A DNA stretch of 64,000 nt from Aculops lycopersici. Lineage: Eukaryota > Arthropoda > Arachnida > Trombidiformes > Eriophyidae. This document shows positions 1 through 9,178 of the stretch, in pieces (position 1 is the stretch's first letter; the number at the start of each line of letters is the position of its first letter). The notes under the pieces are model-generated. The model searched no databases. It was not told where the DNA came from and saw only the letters and a program-made list of their open reading frames with translations. Position numbers and translations under genes: made by a program. The stretch covers positions 8,490,427-8,554,426 of the forward strand of contig WNKI01000001.1 in NCBI GenBank assembly GCA_015350385.1. The letters are read 5' to 3'.

Positions 1-3000
1 ATCATCAAGTCCCTCACCTATGTTCTGGTATTTGCACTTACAAACCTTTACAGGAACAAGGGAGTTCATACATCCGGTCTGATGTTTATGTTCTGGTCAC
101 TAATGACCATAACGACTGTGATCAACTTTCGTTCAATCATCCGATCAACTTTACACGATCACAATGTTGAGACATTAGCTGATTGGCAAAAGCTATCCGA
201 ACTGAGATTTACTGTACGAATTGTCGCTGCACCCATTGTGATAATACAACTTGTTCTAGCTTGTATCGCTGACAAGAAAGCTCAAGACCCCTTCATATTA
301 ACTGGTGAAGAGTATCGAAATCGCTCACCAGAGAATGAGGCATCAATACTCTCGATGCTCACCTATTGGTGGCTAAATACTGTTATGTGGATTGGTTATA
401 AACGTCCACTTACTCAAGACGACTTATATGCTATAAAACCTGAGGACAGAACTGAGGCTGTATCTCAGAAGTTTGAGGAACTCTTAGAGCCTGCCATCCT
501 GAAGGCACTCGAGGAGAGACGTACTAACGCTCTATATGCTGAGGGTAAAACTTCAGACGAGCAGCAGAATGTCAAAAATCAATTGTTAGAGATGTCCGAA
601 GAAACAGCCGAGGATCAAAATAACACCCAAACTTCCAAATCAAAGTGGTTACGACTGCCATTTAGAGCTGAGCATCATCCATTATCATCGGGTAGAGCTA
701 GAGCCCGTCGTATTAGTGAAGAAAAGAAGAAAACTGCCGAACAGATTGAGAATGAAGGTGGCAAGTATGTTGGTGTGGCCAATGTTATAGTCAAGTCATT
801 TTGGCCACTACTACTAACAGCCTCGCTAATGAAATTAGTCTCAAGCTTGCTCACCTTTGCGAGTCCCATATTACTCGATCGCATTATTGGCTTTGTGTCA
901 AGTAACGAGCCATCTTGGAGGGGAACGCTATATGCATTAACCCTGTTCTTTCTCTCAATAGCCGAATCAATTTTTACAAACCGAGAACAGTATCTTACAA
1001 ACCTCAACGTGATGCGTATTAGGACATGTCTCACCTCAGCCTTATATCGCAAGACACTTAGATTATCGAGTCGTGGCAAGAAGAACTACACCACGGGCCA
1101 GATTGTCAATCTGATGTCCATTGACACTCAGAGGGTTGCTGATCTTGTACAGAACGTCAACAGTTTATGGTCGGCTCCGCTGCAGCTCATCTTGAGTATG
1201 ACATTGCTCTACCAACAATTGGGAATGGCAGTTTTTGCAGGTATTCTTGTTATGTTGCTTAATGCCCCACTTAATGCTTGGATCGCTGGTAAGCTCAGAA
1301 CCCTACAGCAAATGGTTATGAGATCGAAGGACAAAAGAATCAAGTTGTTATCGGAGATTTTTAACGGCATAAAGATCATCAAGATCCATGCATGGGAGGA
1401 TTCGTTCAAGAAGAGAACTGAGGCAATCAGAGATAAGGAGATCGGAGATTTAACCAGGCAAACTTGGTACTCAGCAGTGATTACCTTCGCCTTTACGAGT
1501 TTACCCTTCGTTGTTGCTCTGGCAAGTTTTGCAACTTATGTCTTAGTGGATCCGAACAACGTCTTGGATGCCAACAAGGTCTTTGTGTCGCTATCTCTGT
1601 TCAACATTATCCGAGTACCGCTCGCCATTTTACCCATGTTGATTACTAACCTATCCACGTTCTTGGTATCTATTAAGCGTGTCAACAAGTTCTTAGAAAG
1701 CGATGAGATAGACCCTGACGTAATCAAGCCCATCGACGATAACAGGTCAGTTGTTCGCATCAAAGACGGCACATTTAAGTGGGAATATGGCGGCTCGGTT
1801 ATATTGAAGAAAATCAATCTTGATGTCCCTAGAAGAAAACTTGTTGCTATCGTGGGACCTGTTGGATCTGGAAAATCATCCTTGCTCTCTGCTATATTAG
1901 GTGACTTAGAGAAGTGTGGTGGTGAAGTGTTAGTAGACCGTGCAAGCAGCATGGCCTATGTACCACAAGAAGCATGGATATTGAACACCACTCTGAAAAG
2001 CAACATCATGTTCAATAAGGTAATCAATGAAGATAGATACCAGCGAGTGATCGACGCTTGTGCCCTAGGTCCAGACCTCAAGACTCTAGAACTGGGCGAT
2101 CAATCGGAGATAGGTGAAAAGGGTCTCAACTTGAGTGGTGGCCAGAAGCAGAGAGTTAGCTTAGCAAGAGCTGTCTACGCAGATACCGATATCTATCTGA
2201 TGGACGATCCATTAAACGCCGTTGATGCTCACGTTGGCCGCCACATATTTGACCAGATTATCGGCCCCAAGGGAATGTTGCGCGATAGAACACGAATTCT
2301 GGTTACAAACAAACTATCTGTATTACCCGAAGTAGATCATATTATTGTGATGAGCGATGGTAAGATTACAGAATCAGGAACCTATGAACAACTGCTCAAG
2401 AATCGTGGCTTATTCTCTCAAATCCTTGTCAAGTATCTATTGGAAAATACTGATGGCTCAAAAGTTATGGATGCGTCGAAGAAACTGGACGCAATCACTG
2501 GCGAGCTAAAGCGTCTAGAAGAAAGACAAACTGAGAAGGCTATACGTGAGTCACCAAAACGGGAGATACCCGAAACCAAGAAAACAGATCAACCTGCCAA
2601 TTCTCATGGCAATGGCAATGGCAATGGTCGCAATAATTTAACTGGACAAGAAGTATCGCAAGTCGGATCTGTCGGCTTAACGGTCCACATGAACTTTATC
2701 CGCACCATGGGTATCAATTTTGTTATTGCTCTAGCCATCTATATAATATCCTCTGCGTTTACAATCTCGACAAACGTTTGGCTAAGTGAATGGTCTAATG
2801 ATGCCCTGAACGCGACATTGAGCAGTGATCCGGTGCAACGAAACATGAGACTCGGAGTTTACGCCGGTTTGGGTCTTGGTGAATCTATTTGTGTCATCAC
2901 ATCAACGATTTTGTTGAATTTTGCCTGTTTAAGAGGATCACAATTACTACATAATAGAATGTTGGCTAGAATACTGAGAGCTCCCATGTCCTGGTTCAAT

Positions 3001-4401
3001 GTAACCCCATCTGGTCGAATTATAAATCGTTTCTCAAAGGATATCGATACAGTCGACTCAACTATTAGATTCAATGTCCGGCTTTTGATGGTCGTCACAC
3101 TAAGATCCATAACCTCGCTCATATTGATCTCAGTAGGTTCGGTTTATAGCATGATATTGATTGTACCAATTGTGTTGCTATATTTTCTGTTCCAAATGTT
3201 CTACGTAGCAACATCACGTCAACTGAAACGTATCGAATCCACAACCAAATCACCCATTTACTCTCACTTCGGTGAGACAGTTACCGGAACATCAATTATT
3301 AGAGCCTTTGGAGTAAGCCAAGAGTTTATCCTTGAATCTAATCATCGATTGGACGTCAACAATGCCTCATATTATATCGGCTTTGTAGCAGCTAGGTGGC
3401 TCGCCATCAGGTTGGAATTTCTAGGATTTATTGTCGTCTTGACGGCAGCTCTTATTGCTGTTCTGTCTCGTGGAATCATCTCACCTGGTATTGCTGGTTT
3501 ATCTGTCACCTACTCGCTAAGTGTTACGACTGTTTTGAGTTTCCTGGTAAGAACATACTCAGACTACGAGACCAATGTGGTGAGTGTTGAGAGATTAATA
3601 GAGTACACAAGGACACCTGTTGAGCCTGACGACGATGAAGAACCAATAGACCCGAGCTGGCCTGCAAGAGGTGAGATCACTTTTGAGGATTTCAGCGCAA
3701 GATATAGACCAGAGCTGGATTTGGTCTTGAATAGATTTAACCTCAAGATATCGCCTGCAGAAAGAGTTGGGCTTGTAGGTCGAACTGGCGCAGGAAAATC
3801 ATCGGTCACACTAGCTTTGTTTAGAATTTTGGAAGCAGCCGATGGTTGCATCATAATTGACGATGTCAACATTAGCCATATCAACCTGAAGGTACTTCGT
3901 TCAAAGCTCTCGATTATCCCTCAAGAGCCGATCATGTTTACCGGAACCATTAGGCAAAACGTTGACCCCACGGAAAGCTACCCAGATGATGAAATATGGA
4001 AGGCTATTGACTTGGCCCATCTCGGCACATTCCTGAGAACCCTTCCGGCTGGACTAGATCATGAAGTGTCTGAGAGTGGAGGTAATTTTAGTGTTGGTCA
4101 GAAACAACTGTTTTGTTTGGCGAGGACATTGCTGAGACGTAGCAAGATTCTAGTCCTAGACGAAGCCACTGCCGCGGTTGATGTTGAAACGGATAATCTA
4201 ATCCAACAGACAATCAGAAAGGAGTTTAAAGACTCGACAATATTGACGATAGCACATAGGCTAGAGACTATTCAGGATTATGATAAGGTTGTCATTATGG
4301 AAAATGGGTCAACCATGAAAGAAGGTGCACCCGCTGATCTTTTGAAGAAGACCAACTCGAGATTTCACGGTCTCGCCAAAGAGGCTGGGCTTACCAACTA
4401 A
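1..4401 (+). CDS. ABCC1-like: ABCC/MRP1-type ABC transporter (5' partial)
   Basis: Plasma-membrane exporter of organic anions and conjugates, ABC subfamily C. The frame is open from base 1 to the stop at 4401, and the residues before the first Met (position 82) match the end of TMD0, so the true start lies upstream. Numbering from the Met at 82: TMD1 spans about 240-560. NBD1 has Walker A GPVGSGKS near 592, signature LSGGQKQR and Walker B IYLMDDP. TMD2 spans about 870-1160. NBD2 has Walker A GRTGAGKS near 1233, the ABCC-type signature FSVGQKQ, Walker B ILVLDEA and H-loop AHR. The Asp-for-Glu after the NBD1 Walker B is normal for ABCC. Unusually, the NBD1 H-loop reads VTNK rather than the family VTHS, so the switch histidine is Asn. 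The order TMD0-TMD1-NBD1-TMD2-NBD2 and close similarity to human MRP1 make the family secure; the exact orthologue is less so. No introns are seen. Confidence 0.95.
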   Translation: MIKSLTYVLVFALTNLYRNKGVHTSGLMFMFWSLMTITTVINFRSIIRSTLHDHNVETLADWQKLSELRFTVRIVAAPIVIIQLVLACIADKKAQDPFILTGEEYRNRSPENEASILSMLTYWWLNTVMWIGYKRPLTQDDLYAIKPEDRTEAVSQKFEELLEPAILKALEERRTNALYAEGKTSDEQQNVKNQLLEMSEETAEDQNNTQTSKSKWLRLPFRAEHHPLSSGRARARRISEEKKKTAEQIENEGGKYVGVANVIVKSFWPLLLTASLMKLVSSLLTFASPILLDRIIGFVSSNEPSWRGTLYALTLFFLSIAESIFTNREQYLTNLNVMRIRTCLTSALYRKTLRLSSRGKKNYTTGQIVNLMSIDTQRVADLVQNVNSLWSAPLQLILSMTLLYQQLGMAVFAGILVMLLNAPLNAWIAGKLRTLQQMVMRSKDKRIKLLSEIFNGIKIIKIHAWEDSFKKRTEAIRDKEIGDLTRQTWYSAVITFAFTSLPFVVALASFATYVLVDPNNVLDANKVFVSLSLFNIIRVPLAILPMLITNLSTFLVSIKRVNKFLESDEIDPDVIKPIDDNRSVVRIKDGTFKWEYGGSVILKKINLDVPRRKLVAIVGPVGSGKSSLLSAILGDLEKCGGEVLVDRASSMAYVPQEAWILNTTLKSNIMFNKVINEDRYQRVIDACALGPDLKTLELGDQSEIGEKGLNLSGGQKQRVSLARAVYADTDIYLMDDPLNAVDAHVGRHIFDQIIGPKGMLRDRTRILVTNKLSVLPEVDHIIVMSDGKITESGTYEQLLKNRGLFSQILVKYLLENTDGSKVMDASKKLDAITGELKRLEERQTEKAIRESPKREIPETKKTDQPANSHGNGNGNGRNNLTGQEVSQVGSVGLTVHMNFIRTMGINFVIALAIYIISSAFTISTNVWLSEWSNDALNATLSSDPVQRNMRLGVYAGLGLGESICVITSTILLNFACLRGSQLLHNRMLARILRAPMSWFNVTPSGRIINRFSKDIDTVDSTIRFNVRLLMVVTLRSITSLILISVGSVYSMILIVPIVLLYFLFQMFYVATSRQLKRIESTTKSPIYSHFGETVTGTSIIRAFGVSQEFILESNHRLDVNNASYYIGFVAARWLAIRLEFLGFIVVLTAALIAVLSRGIISPGIAGLSVTYSLSVTTVLSFLVRTYSDYETNVVSVERLIEYTRTPVEPDDDEEPIDPSWPARGEITFEDFSARYRPELDLVLNRFNLKISPAERVGLVGRTGAGKSSVTLALFRILEAADGCIIIDDVNISHINLKVLRSKLSIIPQEPIMFTGTIRQNVDPTESYPDDEIWKAIDLAHLGTFLRTLPAGLDHEVSESGGNFSVGQKQLFCLARTLLRRSKILVLDEATAAVDVETDNLIQQTIRKEFKDSTILTIAHRLETIQDYDKVVIMENGSTMKEGAPADLLKKTNSRFHGLAKEAGLTN

Positions 4402-4900
4402 TCCGTTACCAGCTAACCAATCATCGACTTAGACATTTTCATTACTATTCAAAAGGATCGATTCAGGCTTATCTAAGTGGATCGGAAATGTATCCCTAAG
4501 GAATTTAGTATTACTAATAACATTTGAAAATTAAAATAAACTTATGAACACCAAATATTTGTCTTTCTTCTGGTGTTCAACTCCATTTGTTCAACTCACA
4601 CCTTAGATGGCCATCTTCTTTTGAGATATAAAAGTATACTATATTTACAAGCTCTGGTCAGTGTAGACTTTCGGAACTCGATAATAAATTTATTGAAGGC
4701 TGATAGTCCAATCTGAGAGGAAAGCTAACGGGTGTACGAACAAGATTCGTACACTCACGATCCGTCTGTCAGCTATGATGATCGAAATGAAAATAAACAC
4801 ACGTTTTTTTCTCGCTCCATCGAAGACAATTCCGAAATGATGCCATACCATTATTTGAATATTTGTTTATTCTGATCTAAGTAGATCAGGACCATACATT
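4402..4900. other. Intergenic spacer ABCC-TFIP11, with a 9-bp stem-loop
   Basis: AT-rich spacer holding the ABCC 3' end and the TFIP11 promoter/5' UTR. At 4732-4754 a perfect 9-bp inverted repeat (GTGTACGAA, 5-nt loop, TTCGTACAC) could form a hairpin. A second small repeat, GATCT-AAGT-AGATC, lies just before the TFIP11 start. No TATA box is convincing. Confidence 0.5.
4535..4540 (+). terminator. Poly(A) signal of the ABCC gene
   Basis: A perfect AATAAA lies 134 bp after the ABCC stop codon. It is the first such hexamer on this strand after the gene, followed by T-rich sequence. Confidence 0.55.
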
Positions 4901-6166
4901 ATGTCTAGCAATAAGACAGGTCCGTCAGGGACGAGTGGCGGTTCCGCCTCAATCCATAACTCGGGACTTGGTGGCTGGGAGAAGCATACCAAAGGTATTG
5001 GTTCCAAGTTGCTGGAGAAGATGGGCTACAAAGCCGGTCAGGGATTAGGAAAGAATGCTGAGGGTATCGTGGATCCGGTTAAGCTACAAGCAAACAAAGG
5101 GAGGTATACTCTAGGGCATGATGATGAAAGACGCTCGAGTGCCAAATCCTCCTTGAAGAAAAATAACTCAAAAAAGTTGAATTACGACGATTCAAGTGAG
5201 TCCAGCGATGCAAGTAGCTCAAATGATGATGACGACCAACCACAATTTGTTGGGCAGATCGATGCGGTCGAGGATGTAGACGAAGATAGCCCCGAGAACA
5301 TTTATAGAAGACTGAAAGCTTGGAGACGGAGCGAAGTTCACAAATTGAGAGATGATTTAAGATTGATTGAAGCAAAGCATCAACTCATCCAAGGATCTGT
5401 GAGGCAGCTGGCAAATGAACTCGAAGAAAAGAATAGACTTATTACATCTCACTTCGGTGTATTAAATCTTATACAACACTTGGAGTTGCTTCATAGAAAT
5501 GAGAAGCTAGATATGAGCAACATTTGGAAACCATTACAGGCTGTTTCGCCTACTACTCGATGCCACTTGATTCAAATCTTCGCAGTGCCTATCTTGAGGA
5601 AAACATACAACAAATTGAAATTCCAAAACAAGCTCACTGAAACTGATCTAGAGCAACAATTGTTCCCCGATATTGTCGAAGTTGCAAAGGAGTGGCTCAA
5701 AACTAAGTCCTGTTATAATCAGCTCATTGATTGGTACAAAGACTGGATCGTTACTTTAGATCCTTTGTTATCAACTTCAGACAGAGTCAAATATTTTAGA
5801 AGAAAACTACTTGACTGTATGTTTTTAGCAACTATAAACAATCACAAGAATCTCAACTCGTTCCAATATATACCTTACCAGAACATAAAAGAAAGTCTCC
5901 CTACCAAACAGTCAAGTCAAAGGTCAAGAGGCAAACATGATCATAGTACCGTGACAGCTCTAAATTTTAATCAACTTGTTGAAAAGAAGGCCAACGAAAC
6001 TGGCTTACTATTCCAGCCTCTCGGTGGTCGGAGTCATGATTCTAAACAACTATACAAACTAGAAAGAATAACCTTTTACATCGACAACAAAGTGATATTT
6101 GTAAAGCAGAGTGATAAATGGAGTCCAAAAACCTTAGCAGAGGTATTAACTCTAGCAACAGGATAA
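4901..6166 (+). CDS. TFIP11: TFIP11-like G-patch spliceosome disassembly factor, short form
   Basis: TFIP11 (yeast Ntr1) acts in the nucleus, recruiting and activating the DHX15/Prp43 helicase to take apart lariat spliceosomes. Residues about 25-72 are a G-patch with the family motifs WEKHTKGIGSKLLEKMGY and GLGKN. An acidic, serine-rich low-complexity stretch follows (about 78-115). The last 65 residues match the conserved TFIP11 C-terminus (FNQLVEKKANETGLLFQPLG through a KQLYKLERITFYID strand). At 421 residues it is about half the usual length (about 830 in human). The N-terminal TIP region before the G-patch and much of the middle GCFC region are missing. The chosen ATG places the G-patch almost at the N-terminus. 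Stop codons are doubled (TAATAA). Orthology to TFIP11 is likely because both ends match. Confidence 0.88.
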   Translation: MSSNKTGPSGTSGGSASIHNSGLGGWEKHTKGIGSKLLEKMGYKAGQGLGKNAEGIVDPVKLQANKGRYTLGHDDERRSSAKSSLKKNNSKKLNYDDSSESSDASSSNDDDDQPQFVGQIDAVEDVDEDSPENIYRRLKAWRRSEVHKLRDDLRLIEAKHQLIQGSVRQLANELEEKNRLITSHFGVLNLIQHLELLHRNEKLDMSNIWKPLQAVSPTTRCHLIQIFAVPILRKTYNKLKFQNKLTETDLEQQLFPDIVEVAKEWLKTKSCYNQLIDWYKDWIVTLDPLLSTSDRVKYFRRKLLDCMFLATINNHKNLNSFQYIPYQNIKESLPTKQSSQRSRGKHDHSTVTALNFNQLVEKKANETGLLFQPLGGRSHDSKQLYKLERITFYIDNKVIFVKQSDKWSPKTLAEVLTLATG

Positions 6167-6170
6167 TAAA
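6165..6170 (+). terminator. Poly(A) signal overlapping the TFIP11 stop
   Basis: AATAAA begins inside the TAA stop of TFIP11. If used, the 3' UTR would be only some 15-30 nt, consistent with the convergent SMG8 gene ending 160 bp away. Confidence 0.4.
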
Positions 6171-6326
6171 ATATATCCAGAAGATGATGATTGATATTCA
6201 GCGATTAATGTGGTCAGTGTTTAATTTAGATTACTATGGGAACTGATTAAATCGCTATATCACAAGATTTACTTGAAGTGATTTGATTAGATTAATGTGA
6301 TGAGTTCTTTTTTGTCTGACTGTATA

Positions 6327-8540
6327 TCAGTTGTTAGTTTTGTGAATGTCAATACGTTCCAACTTCCGCTTTCTATCTGATGGCAAAATCATATAGTTGC
6401 TGTTTTGACCACACTCGCAAGTTGTCAATAACTTGATTCCATTTCCTCGTCTAAGGATAGTCATGTTGGCTGATTTGTCGTTGGCCTGCTTGTCTCTTGT
6501 CGAAGATTGAGCAATGACATCCCCAGATTTTGAATGCTTCGAGTTGATCTTGACGTTATTCCTAGACTTGAACTGAGGGTTCTGGTATAGCGAATCCAGG
6601 TGATCTTTGAGTTGTGCCATTAGAAGCTGACGATTTTCAGCCTTAGCTGGACCTCTAGATAGACAATCATAGAAAGACACAGCAATTGGTACAGAGTTTG
6701 GGAAACAATCTTCAATGTAATGTCCTGTATCAAACTCGCTGACGAATCTCTTAAATGCTGCCGATCTTGCATTTTGACACAATCGCTGAGAAAATAGGTT
6801 GTCAGTGTCAAAGTTGTCGTATATATCCAGAAATCTGCGTTCATCTATAGCTGGCCATTGAGAACTCAGTGTCTTGAAAACCTGTTTCCTGAGCGGCTGC
6901 AATAGCTGTTGCTTATGATCATCCACCAAATTTGGTGAGACAGGTGACAACGACTTAATAACCGTCATATTATCATTGGCTGTAATGGGAAATAAAAGTT
7001 GTTTGATCCTCAAAAGAACGGAAAAGAAGTCATCATATCGTGGCAGTAATACAGTTGGTTGAGATTTAGCACTTGAATGTTGCTGCTTGCTATTATTGTT
7101 ATCGTGTACCTCAAGAGCCGATTGCTGGATATCAGTCACATGGCGAGAGACGAATTTTTTAAACTTGCTTTGATGAACAGGCAGAATCGTTGTTGGAGAT
7201 TCGCTATATAAACTGATAGGACTAGGCTCTTGAGACGATATCACAGAGTCCATTGGTTTGCCCGAGTCTTCTGAGTCAACAGATTTACTAGAACTTCGAC
7301 TAACAAGTGCAGGTGTGTCCTGTTTGGGTTCCAAGATAATTGGATGAGGCATATAACTTTCGGTCTCGCCTCCTATCCTCAAGCTTTCGAATAGTTTTAT
7401 GTGGAGGTCATCAAGATTGACCATCCCTACCGACTCAACATTCTCACTAGCTAAACTCTTGTCTGAGGATTTACCTGATAATCGGTCATGTCGAGTGATT
7501 AAAAAGACAAAATCTTCACGTTCAGATAGCGACATCAAAGCAGGCTGGTTAGCCGAGCAGGTTTGACTGCGACTTATCAGATTCAGTCGCTTGAGTATGA
7601 GGTAGATTTGGTCCTCTAGGTCTCTCTTGATGGCTAGTATATCACTTTGGCAAATAACAATGTCTAAATAGCTGGTATCACAGACAAATAAAGCTCTTGG
7701 GCAAGCCACGCGAGCTTGACGTATCCATTGCTGGGAGAAGACTTGCTTTGTGGCTATAGTTTCGAGTAGTTCTGTAATCCTGGGTTGAGATCTTGACCGG
7801 AGGGAGTCCAAAACTTTGAGTAACCTCAAGAGACCCATGTCGACTGCTGGCTCAGGCGAGTAGAATACTATCACATGCGAGAGTATCATTAGCATCAGCA
7901 TGGATTTCACTAGATTCTGGTTCCATTTAGGCCATTTCTTTGCAATAATCGAGTGAAATCTCACATCCCAATCAAGAGGTTCCCTTTCGATGTCAGTGAT
8001 CAAAGCATTCAATTGATCAGATTCCATGAAAGATGTCAAGCTTAATACTATGACACCTGATTTGGAATCTACATTTCCAATGACTTGATTCTCATAAAAC
8101 TCTATTTCCAGAGGATCGCCACCATCTTTACTAGAAGATTCCTTGTTCGAGGAGGTGGAAGCATGACCATGTTTTGTTGACTTAAACTGAGCTCTCTGCT
8201 GTCTTAGTCTATTGCGTTTGTTCACCTCGCCACCATTTAGGATAGACTGCGCCAGATGCTGTTTAGTCGACTCCTCAATTGCATCCTTGCTGACTATGGA
8301 TACAACACAAACTCTATGCCGATTTAATTTGCAATTTTCTACAAACTCTATCGCCTCCTTCAATGATGCATCATCATCGGAAAACAGATGGAAGGGCTTG
8401 AAATTTACGTGCTTCGGCTGTTGATGGTGGTTGTTGTGGTTTTGATGCTGATGTTGATGTTGGTGACTATTGCTTTGATTGGAGGTTTTGTTCGCTTGAG
8501 TTTGCCTCTGATTGTCGCCACTTGGTTTGTCTCGAGTCAT
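6327..8540 (-). CDS. SMG8: SMG8-like nonsense-mediated decay factor
   Basis: SMG8 forms the SMG1C kinase complex with SMG1 and SMG9 and restrains phosphorylation of UPF1 in nonsense-mediated mRNA decay. The 737-residue product starts with a Gln/His/Asn-rich tail (to about 45). An N-terminal block (CVVSIVSKDAI) aligns with the SMG8 G-like domain start. A hydrophobic segment (MLMLMILSHVIVFYSPEP) matches the SMG8 HILLLVHPT region, and DLEDQIYLILK matches its LEDQIYRIF motif. Near the C-terminus, a RLCQNARSAAF block and an LSRGPAK motif match SMG8's RCQKALPMAHSAY and ARGPAF. The protein ends soon after a CECG motif equivalent to SMG8 C-x-CG. It is about 250 residues shorter than the human protein (991). 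The match rests on scattered motifs, so SMG8 is likely rather than certain. The gene runs towards TFIP11. Confidence 0.72.
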   Translation of the reverse strand: MTRDKPSGDNQRQTQANKTSNQSNSHQHQHQHQNHNNHHQQPKHVNFKPFHLFSDDDASLKEAIEFVENCKLNRHRVCVVSIVSKDAIEESTKQHLAQSILNGGEVNKRNRLRQQRAQFKSTKHGHASTSSNKESSSKDGGDPLEIEFYENQVIGNVDSKSGVIVLSLTSFMESDQLNALITDIEREPLDWDVRFHSIIAKKWPKWNQNLVKSMLMLMILSHVIVFYSPEPAVDMGLLRLLKVLDSLRSRSQPRITELLETIATKQVFSQQWIRQARVACPRALFVCDTSYLDIVICQSDILAIKRDLEDQIYLILKRLNLISRSQTCSANQPALMSLSEREDFVFLITRHDRLSGKSSDKSLASENVESVGMVNLDDLHIKLFESLRIGGETESYMPHPIILEPKQDTPALVSRSSSKSVDSEDSGKPMDSVISSQEPSPISLYSESPTTILPVHQSKFKKFVSRHVTDIQQSALEVHDNNNSKQQHSSAKSQPTVLLPRYDDFFSVLLRIKQLLFPITANDNMTVIKSLSPVSPNLVDDHKQQLLQPLRKQVFKTLSSQWPAIDERRFLDIYDNFDTDNLFSQRLCQNARSAAFKRFVSEFDTGHYIEDCFPNSVPIAVSFYDCLSRGPAKAENRQLLMAQLKDHLDSLYQNPQFKSRNNVKINSKHSKSGDVIAQSSTRDKQANDKSANMTILRRGNGIKLLTTCECGQNSNYMILPSDRKRKLERIDIHKTNN

Positions 8541-8938
8541 GGCTAATAATCACAATGGCCGAGTGTAGATATCTTGTATCAGTCCAAATAAATTTCGTAT
8601 TCTTTTGCTTATGATTATAAATCTAGTAGCCAAATAGTGTTTGCATTTCAATTGATCGAGCTTCACCGACAAAAGGCTCGATAATGAATTAACCTGAATT
8701 CAATTATGCTTACAGGTAACCAAATTTAGAATAAGATATTTAATACAAAATAACAAAACGCCTGTCAAACAAAAATGCAATTGCAATTCCGAAAACTGAT
8801 ACGCAATCTGCGTTTCGATTCTCAATTCCCATGTTCCATTCAGAGAGCGCCACAAAAACAACAACAAACACAACAACTACAACATGTGATTGCAGCATGC
8901 ATGTTTCCATTGGCCGCCGCGTGGTGAATCATCCCAAG

Positions 8939-8951
8939 CGCAGTCTGCGCG
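8939..8951. promoter_or_regulatory. 13-bp palindrome upstream of SMG8
   Basis: GCGCAG-T-CTGCGC is a perfect inverted repeat with one central base, 400 bp upstream of the SMG8 ATG and just beyond a GCATGCATG run. It could be a dimeric transcription-factor site; the factor is unknown. Confidence 0.35.
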
Positions 8952-9162
8952 TTTCCCTCACTTTTTCCGCCTAGATCCCAGTGGTCAGAGTCACTCAAGA
9001 TAAATTACTGGTGAGACCATAATTGATATCTATAATCAATCATCTTATGTCATCCTTGTTACGTCATATCACGTTTTGTCTTTGACCTCAACCGCTTCAA
9101 AATCACTAGTCGATTAACTTATAAATTTTGAATGGAAGAGCAAGTGTCCCTTGCGCAAGGAT

Positions 9163-9178
9163 TATCGATACATCGATA
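9163..9178. promoter_or_regulatory. Tandem DRE-like core promoter motif
   Basis: TATCGATA followed directly by CATCGATA. TATCGATA is the arthropod DREF element found in promoters of housekeeping genes. It lies 620 bp upstream of the SMG8 ATG and may serve SMG8 or an unseen transcript. Confidence 0.4.

Noticed and set aside
4770..4880. Possible C/D-box snoRNA (ATGATGA ... CTGA)
   Set aside because: The boxes are common words, spacing is long and there is no terminal stem.
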